A DNA stretch of 44,446 bases. It comes from Caldifarciminota bacterium. Lineage in GTDB: Bacteria > Hydrothermota > Tepidihabitantia > SM23-42. The stretch spans positions 1 to 44,446 of the forward strand of contig DAOVAN010000003.1 of NCBI GenBank assembly GCA_030671005.1. Reading direction: 5' to 3'. Each line of letters opens with the position of its first letter. Within the stretch, counting starts at the first letter, position 1. Below, piece by piece: positions 36,438-44,446 of this stretch. A program made the position numbers and the translations under genes. The notes beneath the pieces are model-generated. The model did not search any database. It worked only from the letters and a program-made list of their open reading frames with translations, and was not told the origin of the DNA.

Positions 36438-38054
36438 ATGATAAAAAGATTGACATCAATTTTACTAGTCACGCTCGTCTTTGCCGTAGCTGACGAGTAT
36501 CTGGTACGTGTTGACCTTAATGAGGAAAGGTTAATACCACTTTCAGAGCAGGGTTTAAAGACCCTCGCAGAACTTGAACATACTGCGATTGTGCTACTTA
36601 CCGATGCTGAATTTGATAAAATCCAGCCATTCAGTCATCGAATACTGGACACACAGCCACAAGAGGGTGACTATTATCTTGTATTGCCTGTGGATCGTGC
36701 ACTTGATTTAACTATCTATGGCGATATCCTGATGCACGATGGCGACGACTATCTGCTCAAATTACACGCTGGTATGCTCGAATCACTGATAAAACAAAAG
36801 ATCATGATTAAACGCTTACCGTTCACGCCCATGGTGCTTCAAAGCAAGAAAGATCTCTCTCCACCGGCTCATGGTCCTCAACTTCCCGCTGTGTTTTACA
36901 ACTATATGGTTCAAGAAATGGTGGACAGCGTCGATGCCGACAGCATTCTCAGTTATGTACAGAGGCTGCAGGACTACGTCACGAGATACTCCACCCATGA
37001 TTCCTGTTTTGCAGCGGCTGGCTATATTTCTGACAAATTCGTTGCCTATGGATGTGATTCAGTCTTCATGCAGTATCATGTAGCAGGTCATGCACCGAAC
37101 GTTATCGGTATCAAGCGTGGAGAAGTATACCCTGATTCTATATATACAATAATATGCGGTCACTTTGACGCCACCTCCTATGCCGTGCCCGATATCGCAC
37201 CCGGTGCCGATGACAATGCCAGCGGTACCGCTGCCGTAATCGAAGCAGCACGGGTAATGCGTGATTATCAGTTCGAATATTCAATAAGGTATATCGCTTT
37301 TTCAGGAGAAGAATGGGGACTGTACGGCAGCGAGCACTATGCGCAACTCGCCCGCACTCAGGGTGACAGCATTCTCGGAGTACTCAACGGCGACATGATT
37401 GCCTACGCAGATGTGCAGCCGGAAAGCCTTGAGGTTTTTGCAAAAACCTCGAATCCTTCCTGTGGACCATTTGCCGATTTTTTCATCGCAGCGGCCGATA
37501 CCTATACTACACTCAGGACCAACAAGCGTTTGACTACGACCATGGTATATTCAGACCATGCGCCATTCTGGGACCAAGGATATCTGGCATTGTGTAACAT
37601 CGAAGACTTCTGGGTAATGAATCCTTATTATCACACGCCGGGCGACACCATTGGTGCCGGCTACAATGACCACACGTTTTGCACTGAAGTAACCAAAGCA
37701 GAAATCGCGGCCCTGGCACTACTGGCAATTCCGTATGGAACCGGAGTCGCCGAATACCCGAAAACGACATCGCAAATCACACGGCTCACCGTGTACCCTA
37801 ATATCAGCAATACCTATTTTACCATTAATCTCACCGCCAACGAAGCGGTCGGTTCGATACATCTGAAGATCTTTGATGCAACGGGTCGTGTGGTGAAAAA
37901 CATTCTCCCGCGGTCATCAGTTATCGCTGATCGGTTATCGGCAACGTGGGATGGGACCGACAATGCAGGACGGAAACTACCAGAGGGTATTTACTTCTTG
38001 GAACTAGAAGATGCCCGCTCTACCCCGCCCGTGAAGCTCATACTGCTACGTTAG
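36438..38054 (+). CDS. secreted M28-family metallopeptidase with C-terminal FlgD/T9SS-like sorting domain
   Basis: GHFDATSYA…PGADDNASGTAAVIEAARV, SGEEWGLYGSEHYA, YSDHAPFWDQGY; C-terminus FDATGRVVKN…TWDGTDNAGRKLPEGIYFLEL. Confidence 0.88.
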   Translation: MIKRLTSILLVTLVFAVADEYLVRVDLNEERLIPLSEQGLKTLAELEHTAIVLLTDAEFDKIQPFSHRILDTQPQEGDYYLVLPVDRALDLTIYGDILMHDGDDYLLKLHAGMLESLIKQKIMIKRLPFTPMVLQSKKDLSPPAHGPQLPAVFYNYMVQEMVDSVDADSILSYVQRLQDYVTRYSTHDSCFAAAGYISDKFVAYGCDSVFMQYHVAGHAPNVIGIKRGEVYPDSIYTIICGHFDATSYAVPDIAPGADDNASGTAAVIEAARVMRDYQFEYSIRYIAFSGEEWGLYGSEHYAQLARTQGDSILGVLNGDMIAYADVQPESLEVFAKTSNPSCGPFADFFIAAADTYTTLRTNKRLTTTMVYSDHAPFWDQGYLALCNIEDFWVMNPYYHTPGDTIGAGYNDHTFCTEVTKAEIAALALLAIPYGTGVAEYPKTTSQITRLTVYPNISNTYFTINLTANEAVGSIHLKIFDATGRVVKNILPRSSVIADRLSATWDGTDNAGRKLPEGIYFLELEDARSTPPVKLILLR

Positions 38055-38096
38055 GTTATAGATTCGCGGTTCTCCTGTAACAACCAGAGGCATTGA

Positions 38097-38339
38097 TCAC
38101 GCTTTCTCAGCCTCAATCCATTTTCTGATTTCATCTTTGCTCGGCATCCTTCCTGAGCTAACCACTTTTCCATTAATGACCAATCCTGGGGTCGCCATTA
38201 TTTTGTATTCCATCATTCTCTTCAAGTCGGTGACCTTCTGAACATCAGCCGCGATGTCCATTTCGGCCAGGACATCGATCGTCCTTTTTGCTACCTCCTG
38301 GCAGCGGGGGCAACCCGGCCCCAATATCCTAATCTCCAT
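38097..38339 (-). CDS. small thioredoxin-like redox disulfide protein
   Basis: MEIRILGPGCPRCQEVAKRT; ATPGLVINGKVVSSGRMPSKDEI. Start at internal ATG 38339. Confidence 0.85.
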   Translation of the reverse strand: MEIRILGPGCPRCQEVAKRTIDVLAEMDIAADVQKVTDLKRMMEYKIMATPGLVINGKVVSSGRMPSKDEIRKWIEAEKA

Positions 38340-38349
38340 GCTACTCCTT

Positions 38350-39516
38350 TCAGAATAAAGCACCAAACACCCAACCTGCAAAACTGGACATGATAACGAC
38401 CAACACAATATAGCAAAACGTTCTCTTGAAACCAATAATGCTGTGAATGACCAGAATACTCGGTAGACTCACTGCTGGACCAGCAAGTAGCAATGCCAGG
38501 GCTGGCCCCTTGCCCATACCACTGCCGAGAAGTCCTTGAAGTATCGGCACTTCGGTCAGCGTTGCGAAATACATGAAGGCACCAGCAATCGATGCAAAAA
38601 AATTGGACCACAGAGAATTGCCTCCAACCAACATGGCGACGAATCTTGAGGGTATTATTCCGGCATCGGTGTTGGGCCGGCCGAGCAGGAAACCCGCAAT
38701 AAGAACTCCGGCAAAGAGCAGGGGCAGGATTTGTTTGGCAAAAATCCACGTTGAATGTACCCAATCTGTGATTTCATTCTTCTTGAACCACCTAAGAAGC
38801 ATCATGGAAAGAACAACGAGCAGCCCGGCGGTCAGATACCAGTGAATACCGTAGATTGTGTTCCACAAACCATTTGCCTGGGTTGGTTTCGCCCAAGCTG
38901 CGAAAATCAGTATCAGGACAAGAACAAGAAAATACAAACCATTTTGCCCGAGGGAGCGCGATTTGCCAGCAGGTGATTCAGAGGCTATGAGTTCCTCGTC
39001 AGTTCCTTGTTTGTCCCTAAAGAAGAGCGACATCAAAAGACCGATGATAATGGAGAACGCTATCGCGCCAACTGCGCGTGCGATACCGAGCTCGTATCCG
39101 AGCACCCGTGCCGTGAGAATAATTGCCAGGGCGTTTATTGCTGGTCCAGAATAGAGAAACGTCGTAGCCGGTCCAATGCCCGCGCCTCTCGTATAGATCC
39201 CGGCAAACATGGGCAAAACCGTACAGGAACAGACGGCGAGTATGCTGCCGGAGATTGATGCTACACCATAGGAGAGAATTTTGTTTGCCCGAGCGCCAAA
39301 GTATTTGATCACCGCTTCCTTGGATATGAAGATACAGATGGCACCGGCGATAAAAAACGCGGGGATCAGACAAAAAAGAACATGTTCGCGCGCATATTCT
39401 TGAAGCATCAGGAATGCCTCAAGAATTGCTCCCTGCATTCTTATCCCTGTGAAAGGTACAAAATAGACGATCAGGAAGGCAACAATGAATAATAACAGTC
39501 TGGTTCGATCCTTCAT
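38350..39516 (-). CDS. permease of the PF03773 (ArsP / SO_0444-like) family
   Basis: Multi-TM; ISGSILAVCSCTVLPMFAGIYTRGAGIGPATTFLYSGPAINALAI. Confidence 0.87.
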   Translation of the reverse strand: MKDRTRLLLFIVAFLIVYFVPFTGIRMQGAILEAFLMLQEYAREHVLFCLIPAFFIAGAICIFISKEAVIKYFGARANKILSYGVASISGSILAVCSCTVLPMFAGIYTRGAGIGPATTFLYSGPAINALAIILTARVLGYELGIARAVGAIAFSIIIGLLMSLFFRDKQGTDEELIASESPAGKSRSLGQNGLYFLVLVLILIFAAWAKPTQANGLWNTIYGIHWYLTAGLLVVLSMMLLRWFKKNEITDWVHSTWIFAKQILPLLFAGVLIAGFLLGRPNTDAGIIPSRFVAMLVGGNSLWSNFFASIAGAFMYFATLTEVPILQGLLGSGMGKGPALALLLAGPAVSLPSILVIHSIIGFKRTFCYIVLVVIMSSFAGWVFGALF

Positions 39517-39845
39517 TGCATACTCTTCATTAATGAATCAAACATATCGCGACTCTTCTTCAAATTCTCCAGAATGCAAATTTCCATCAGGTCAATGAGT
39601 TTGATGATCCTCGAGTCAGCGACCGCATACCAGACTTCCTGGCCTCGTTTTTCACTGCGCACGATACCGGCGTTGCGTAATATCGCCAAATGATGAGAAA
39701 CATTTGATTGCTCGCCACCAACATAGGGAATGATCTTGCAAACACAACACGGGCCAACACGCAATTTCTCCAGGATTTTGAGGCGCAACGGATGAGCAAG
39801 TGCGTTGAATGCCCTGGCTTTTTTTCCGGTCATTTGAATTGCCAT
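39513..39845 (-). CDS. ArsR-family metalloregulator
   Basis: ALAHPLRLKILEKLRVGPCCVCKI…QSNVSHHLAILRNAGIVRSEKRGQEVWYAV. Confidence 0.93.
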   Translation of the reverse strand: MAIQMTGKKARAFNALAHPLRLKILEKLRVGPCCVCKIIPYVGGEQSNVSHHLAILRNAGIVRSEKRGQEVWYAVADSRIIKLIDLMEICILENLKKSRDMFDSLMKSMQ

Positions 39846-39850
39846 ATATG

Positions 39851-39878
39851 ATTATATGTAGATATCTTCATATGTCAA
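39851..39878 (-). promoter_or_regulatory. arsR promoter with ArsR operator between -35 and -10
   Basis: Minus strand TTGACA (39878-39873), 16 bp, TATAAT (39856-39851), ATG 5 nt later. Imperfect palindrome atatgtagatatcttcatat at 39854-39873. Confidence 0.75.
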
Positions 39879-39932
39879 TACCCGATGTGCTAGTCCTCTG
39901 CCGCTCGCTTCGTGCCTATTTATGAGGTAATC

Positions 39933-40283
39933 CTATCTTATGTGGTCGGGACAGGAAACGCGACCTGTCTCAGGGTCGTAAAGATACTGGCTATTCGTTA
40001 CCGGGCAGTAAAGATCGCTCTCGGCCAGGCCGTTCAAACCGGGCAGGTGCGCAGGATAGATGCCTTCTCTTATGTAGCACAGGCGCACCTCTATTTCGAT
40101 CTTTCTCACTTGCGCTAAGCACTCGACACTCCTTGCCCGTTCAATGGGCGATGTCATGTTCCCAGGGCCAGAGCTTTCTTGGCCGCGATAATAATAAATC
40201 GCAAAGAAAGCGATCACCGCGATGATAATCATCGAAATCACGAGTGATATGGCCGTGAAGCCTTCTCGGAACGGCCTCTTCAT
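39933..40283 (-). CDS. type IV pilin-like / pseudopilin protein
   Basis: Prepilin-like FREG|FTAISLVISMIIIAVIAFFAIYYYRG followed by a short globular domain with cysteines. Confidence 0.65.
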   Translation of the reverse strand: MKRPFREGFTAISLVISMIIIAVIAFFAIYYYRGQESSGPGNMTSPIERARSVECLAQVRKIEIEVRLCYIREGIYPAHLPGLNGLAESDLYCPVTNSQYLYDPETGRVSCPDHIR

Positions 40284-40344
40284 GTTCATAATGTACACTT
40301 TTGAGGTACGCTGTCAATAACGACGTAATTGTGTATATTACCTA

Positions 40345-40372
40345 TTGACTTTTCGTGTGATTTGGGTATAAT
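40345..40372 (+). promoter_or_regulatory. promoter upstream of rpsH
   Basis: TTGACT (40345-40350), 16 bp, TATAAT (40367-40372). Confidence 0.8.
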
Positions 40373-40426
40373 GCTAGTCTATGGTAAAAATAAAAAGTCT
40401 ATTTATCGAAACTTGCAGGAGGTTTG

Positions 40427-40810
40427 ATGGACCCAATTGCTGATATGCTGACGATCATTAGAAACGGCTGTCGAGGTCAGAAACAAGAGGTCACCGTTCC
40501 CTACTCCCGGCTCAAGACCGAGGTTTTACGGGTCATTCTCGAGGAGGGCTATATCAACAACTTTACGCTTGATTCGAAAAAAAGAAAAATCACAATCATG
40601 TTGAAGTACGCGAAGAATGGTGAATCTGTAATCAGAAACCTCGAGCGGATATCAAAGTGTTCGCGCCGCGTTTATGTCTCGAAGAGCGAGATCCCACGAG
40701 TGTTAGGAGGCCTAGGCACTGCCATACTCACAACGCCGGTGGGTGTACTCAGCGACCGTGAGGCACGACGCAAAGGCGTAGGAGGCGAAGTCATCACCTT
40801 CGTCTATTAA
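40427..40810 (+). CDS. rpsH: 30S ribosomal protein S8
   Basis: MDPIADMLTIIRNG…TPVGVLSDREARRKGVGGEVITFVY. Confidence 0.97.
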   Translation: MDPIADMLTIIRNGCRGQKQEVTVPYSRLKTEVLRVILEEGYINNFTLDSKKRKITIMLKYAKNGESVIRNLERISKCSRRVYVSKSEIPRVLGGLGTAILTTPVGVLSDREARRKGVGGEVITFVY

Positions 40811-40823
40811 CGGAGAGATCAAA

Positions 40824-41393
40824 ATGTCCAAGAATCGCTTTCGACCAATTATTATTCCAAAACAGGTCAAGCTCTCAGTCGTGAATTCGTTTGTTAAAGT
40901 TGGAGGACCGCTCGGCAATCTCGAACTGAAAATGAGTTCCAAGGTTAAGGCAGTAGTGGAAGAGGACAAGGTATTTATCAAGGCTCTCGAAAACACAAAA
41001 ACTGCTGCGTCACATCAAGGTACCATGAGATCGTTGATCAAGAATATGATAGATGGTGTGATGGAAGGATTCCAGAAGACTCTGATAATCGAAGGAACGG
41101 GCTACCGCGCACAGATGAGCGGCGCAGGTTTACAGCTCTTCCTCGGCTACTCAAAACCGAAAACGGTCGCCATACCTCAAGATGTGAAGTGCGAATTGAA
41201 AGTAGTGAAGAGTGCTGAAAAAGGAGACTTGACGTACATAACCCTGAAGGGAATCGATAAACAGAAAGTAGGCGATATTGCGGCGCTAATTAAGAAGACA
41301 AGAAAACCCGACCCCTATAAGCACAAGGGAGTTCGCTACGCGGATGAAGTTCTGAGAAAGAAAATTGGTAAGCGTGCGGTTGTACAGGCATAA
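40824..41393 (+). CDS. rplF: 50S ribosomal protein L6
   Basis: GTGYRAQ, RKPDPYKHKGVRYADEVLRKKIGKRA. Confidence 0.97.
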   Translation: MSKNRFRPIIIPKQVKLSVVNSFVKVGGPLGNLELKMSSKVKAVVEEDKVFIKALENTKTAASHQGTMRSLIKNMIDGVMEGFQKTLIIEGTGYRAQMSGAGLQLFLGYSKPKTVAIPQDVKCELKVVKSAEKGDLTYITLKGIDKQKVGDIAALIKKTRKPDPYKHKGVRYADEVLRKKIGKRAVVQA

Positions 41394-41403
41394 GGAGGAA
41401 TAA

Positions 41404-41748
41404 TTGGCATTACGTGGCAGAAAAAAAAGACAGCAGAGTATTAGAAAGAAACTAATCGGTACGACCGACCGCCCGAGGCTATGTGTCTTTCGAAGCAACC
41501 GTTATATCTATGCTCAGGTGATCGACGATACAAAACAGAAAGTGATGCTCGCATGTTCCTCGTCTAACCTAAAGGATACTAAGGACAAGAAAAAGATCGA
41601 GATAGCGACCGAGGTAGGCAAGATGATTGGCAAAATTGCGGCTGAGAAAGGCATCAAGAGAGTGGCCTTTGATCGCGCTGGATACAGGTACCACGGTCGC
41701 GTCAAGGCTTTAGCCGAAGGCGCCCGTGCCGCTGGGCTGGAGTTCTAG
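41404..41748 (+). CDS. rplR: 50S ribosomal protein L18
   Basis: [54 protein letters not shown] start. Confidence 0.97.
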   Translation: MALRGRKKRQQSIRKKLIGTTDRPRLCVFRSNRYIYAQVIDDTKQKVMLACSSSNLKDTKDKKKIEIATEVGKMIGKIAAEKGIKRVAFDRAGYRYHGRVKALAEGARAAGLEF

Positions 41749-41759
41749 AAGGAGGTTTG

Positions 41760-42293
41760 GTGATAGAATCTACCCCATTCTTTGAGAAACTTATCGAATT
41801 AAAAAGAGTCTCAAAAGTAGTAAAGGGAGGTAAGAGACTAAAGCTATATGCATGTGTTGTGGTGGGTGATGGAACGGGCAACGTTGGCGTCGGTCACGCG
41901 AAGTCGTCAGAAGTGGCTCCCGCGATAAGGAAAGCCACCGAGGGTGCCAAGAAAAAGATGATGAAGGTTGATGTCACAGGAGGTACAATCCTACATCCAG
42001 TAATCGGCAGATTCTGTGCCTGCAGGGTAGTTCTGAAACCAGCCCTTACTGGTACTGGTATCATCGCATCGAGCGCAGTACGCGCGGTTTGCGAGGCAGC
42101 AGGTATCAAGAATATCCTCACCAAGTCGCTCGGCTCGAACAACACGACGAATCTCGCACGCGCCACTATAAATGGGCTGAAATCAATCCGTTCAATTGCC
42201 GAAGTCGCCGAGATGCGCAACAAACCGGTTGAATACTTCATGAGGAAGAAGAATGAAAAAGCTGAAAGTAACACTGAAGAAAAGTCTGATTGA
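41760..42293 (+). CDS. rpsE: 30S ribosomal protein S5
   Basis: [40 protein letters not shown] start after GGAGG. Confidence 0.97.
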   Translation: MIESTPFFEKLIELKRVSKVVKGGKRLKLYACVVVGDGTGNVGVGHAKSSEVAPAIRKATEGAKKKMMKVDVTGGTILHPVIGRFCACRVVLKPALTGTGIIASSAVRAVCEAAGIKNILTKSLGSNNTTNLARATINGLKSIRSIAEVAEMRNKPVEYFMRKKNEKAESNTEEKSD

Positions 42294-42447
42294 CAAACAA
42301 AAGAAACACAAGCTCACGTTAAGAGCCTTGGGTCTGACAAAAATCGGAAAAACAAGGACATTTCCCGATAATGAGGCAGTACGTGGGATGATAAATCAGG
42401 TATCCTATATGGTGGAGGTTGAGGAGATCGCTCATGAAACTGAGTGA
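42253..42447 (+). CDS. rpmD: 50S ribosomal protein L30
   Basis: [56 protein letters not shown]; overlaps the rpsE 3' end by about 40 nt. Confidence 0.93.
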   Translation: MKKLKVTLKKSLIDKQKKHKLTLRALGLTKIGKTRTFPDNEAVRGMINQVSYMVEVEEIAHETE

Positions 42448-42874
42448 GTTGAAACCAGCAAAAGGTGCTACAAAAAGACCAAAGCGCGTCGGACGCGGCC
42501 CGGGGTCAGGACACGGTAAGACATCCACGCGGGGCCACAAAGGACATCGACAACGGTCTGGATTTCGCGCCAAGCTCGGATTCGAAGGTGGACAGATGCC
42601 TCTCGTGAGAAGAATCCCCAAGCGTGGTTTCACGAATATCTTCAGGGTGGATTACGAGATTGTGAATGTCGAAATCCTGAGTAAGTTTGAGCCTAATACT
42701 GAAGTAACACCCGATCTTCTGAAAGAGAAAGGAATTATCAAAGGAAAACATCGACTGAAGATACTAGGCAACGGTGAAATCGCTGTCCCCTTGACCGTGA
42801 AGGCCCACAAGTTTTCTAAATCAGCCCGAGAAAAGATTCTAAAGGCAAAAGGCAAGGTCGAGCAAATAGCATGA
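42434..42874 (+). CDS. rplO: 50S ribosomal protein L15
   Basis: [43 protein letters not shown]. Confidence 0.97.
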   Translation: MKLSELKPAKGATKRPKRVGRGPGSGHGKTSTRGHKGHRQRSGFRAKLGFEGGQMPLVRRIPKRGFTNIFRVDYEIVNVEILSKFEPNTEVTPDLLKEKGIIKGKHRLKILGNGEIAVPLTVKAHKFSKSAREKILKAKGKVEQIA

Positions 42875-44184
42875 TTTCGACATTTGGTAATATATTCAAA
42901 GTCCCGGAACTGAAGAAAAAGTTGCTGTTCACACTCTTTGCAGTAGCCGTATATCGTCTGGGAGCCCACATACCACTGCCCGGTATAAATGCACAGGCAT
43001 TGGGTATGTTGATGCAGCAATTGAAGCAACAAGGTTCAATATTTGGCATGTACGACATATTTGTGGGCGGTGCCCTTTCACGTGCGGCGATACTCTTCTT
43101 GGGGGTCATGCCCTATATCTCGGCATCGATCATTTTTCAATTAATGGGATCTGTCTTCCCACAGATTGAGAAACTACAACGTGACCAGGCAGGCAGAAGA
43201 AAAATCACACAATACACGAGGTATCTCACGGTTGGTCTGGCGGCTTTCCAAGCAATCAGCATCGCGATATTCTTGGAGACCCAGAAGTTCAGCGGCCCTA
43301 CTGGTGTCATGCCAATCGTTTTTAATCCAGGCTGGGCATTCAGGCTTCCCGCACTGTTAACCCTGACCTGCGGCGCCGTCTTCGCGATGTGGATTGGAGA
43401 ACAGATCACCGAGAAGGGAATTGGCAATGGTATCTCGTTCCTCATCTTCATCGGCTGCCTAGAAGAATACCCGGGGTATTTCTTACGCACCGTACAGCTC
43501 GTTATGACCGAGGGGCTATCAATCATTAACCTTATTCTCGTGGTTGTAATAATGATTTTCATAGTCGCCGCGGTGGTCGTCATGACCCAAGCACAACGCC
43601 GGATTCCTGTGCAATACCCAAAACGCATCGTCGGTCGCAGAATGTACGGAGGGCAATCGACATTCCTTCCATTAAGGGTAAACACGGCAGGCGTGATACC
43701 CATCATCTTTGCCCAGGCCTTAGTTGTCTTTCCGGGTACAATTGCAGCCTATGTGCCAGCGTTTAGAGGTCTCACCGAAGCCTTCAGACCTGGCTTTTTT
43801 CTCTATGACATCATATTCTTTTCACTGATCGTCTTTTTCACATATTTCTACACCTCGGTGGTGTTCAACCCCGTAGAACTGGCCGACAACATGAAACGAT
43901 ACGGAGGCTTCATTCCCGGCATAAGACCGGGCTCTAGAACGGCCGACTACATAGATACTGTCTTATCTCGAATCACCCTACCCGGAGCACTTTTCCTAGG
44001 ATCCATCGCACTCGTGCCATGGTATTTGATCAACTTCCTCAATGTGCCGTTCTACTTCGGTGGGACAACCCTGCTCATTATCGTGGGTGTTGCCTTAGAC
44101 ACATTGCAGCAGGTCGAATCGCAACTGATGATGTATCACTACGAGGGCTTCATGAAACGTGGCAAGATACGGGGACGGAGATGA
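42871..44184 (+). CDS. secY: preprotein translocase subunit SecY
   Basis: [44 protein letters not shown]. Confidence 0.97.
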   Translation: MISTFGNIFKVPELKKKLLFTLFAVAVYRLGAHIPLPGINAQALGMLMQQLKQQGSIFGMYDIFVGGALSRAAILFLGVMPYISASIIFQLMGSVFPQIEKLQRDQAGRRKITQYTRYLTVGLAAFQAISIAIFLETQKFSGPTGVMPIVFNPGWAFRLPALLTLTCGAVFAMWIGEQITEKGIGNGISFLIFIGCLEEYPGYFLRTVQLVMTEGLSIINLILVVVIMIFIVAAVVVMTQAQRRIPVQYPKRIVGRRMYGGQSTFLPLRVNTAGVIPIIFAQALVVFPGTIAAYVPAFRGLTEAFRPGFFLYDIIFFSLIVFFTYFYTSVVFNPVELADNMKRYGGFIPGIRPGSRTADYIDTVLSRITLPGALFLGSIALVPWYLINFLNVPFYFGGTTLLIIVGVALDTLQQVESQLMMYHYEGFMKRGKIRGRR

Positions 44185-44446
44185 GGATACTACTGCTGGG
44201 GCCCCCTGGTGTCGGCAAGGGTACTCAAGCACAACTACTAGCCAGTAAGTACAATCTTGTACGAATCTCCACTGGCGACCTATTACGTGAGGAAGTGTCA
44301 CTCAGCAGTCCAGTCGGACGGAAGGTTGAACAATATCTAAAGAAAGGTCACCTGGTGCCCGATGACATTATGTTCGAGATCATTGATAGCATTCTAATTG
44401 AAAACAGAGACCAGGAAATTCTCTTTGATGGCTTTCCCAGAAATCT
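44181..44446 (+). CDS. adk: adenylate kinase (truncated by window end)
   Basis: [39 protein letters not shown]…FDGFPRN; overlaps the secY stop. Confidence 0.95.
   Translation, partial: MRILLLGPPGVGKGTQAQLLASKYNLVRISTGDLLREEVSLSSPVGRKVEQYLKKGHLVPDDIMFEIIDSILIENRDQEILFDGFPRN

Noticed and set aside
41894-43706. Minus-strand ORFs opposite rpsE, rplO and secY (e.g. 41894-42274, 43137-43706)
   Set aside because: Shadow ORFs of highly conserved ribosomal/secY genes.

Overview
The window is compact, housekeeping-rich bacterial chromosome, probably from an uncultured candidate phylum (inference only). Minus strand, 17.2 kb to 0.5 kb: a near-complete dcw cluster in the order mraZ, STAS protein, rsmH, ftsL, ftsI, murE, murF, mraY, murD, ftsW, murG, murC, murB, mini-ftsQ, ftsA, ftsZ, trxB. 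Upstream on the same strand are rsmB, a fused def-fmt gene and yajC. Plus strand, 20.6-30.9 kb: nnr, a secreted propeller-like protein, tatC, a lipoprotein, tRNA-Ala(GGC), a TPR lipoprotein, an HNH protein, an Omp85/TamA-like protein and a Wzi-like protein. Minus strand, 31-35.7 kb: purH, apgM, lipA, lipB and a [2Fe-2S] BFD-like protein. Divergent from the last is a 4Fe-4S ferredoxin, followed by an M28 peptidase. Minus strand, 38-40.3 kb: an arsR-permease-thioredoxin operon and a pilin-like gene. Plus strand to the end: rpsH-rplF-rplR-rpsE-rpmD-rplO-secY-adk (partial). Main points for follow-up: (i) a perfect 18-bp palindrome exactly midway between two divergent Fe-S-protein promoters, one of which drives a BFD-lipB-lipA operon; (ii) recurrent leaderless promoters with a fixed 16-bp -35/-10 spacer; (iii) a Def-Fmt fusion; (iv) a 96-aa FtsQ and a STAS protein without a phospho-acceptor inside the dcw cluster; (v) an MraZ operator of three TGGGG boxes at 10-bp spacing; (vi) two short elements with GGGGTCA/TGACCCC terminal inverted repeats. 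No CRISPR array, phage or intact transposase was found.
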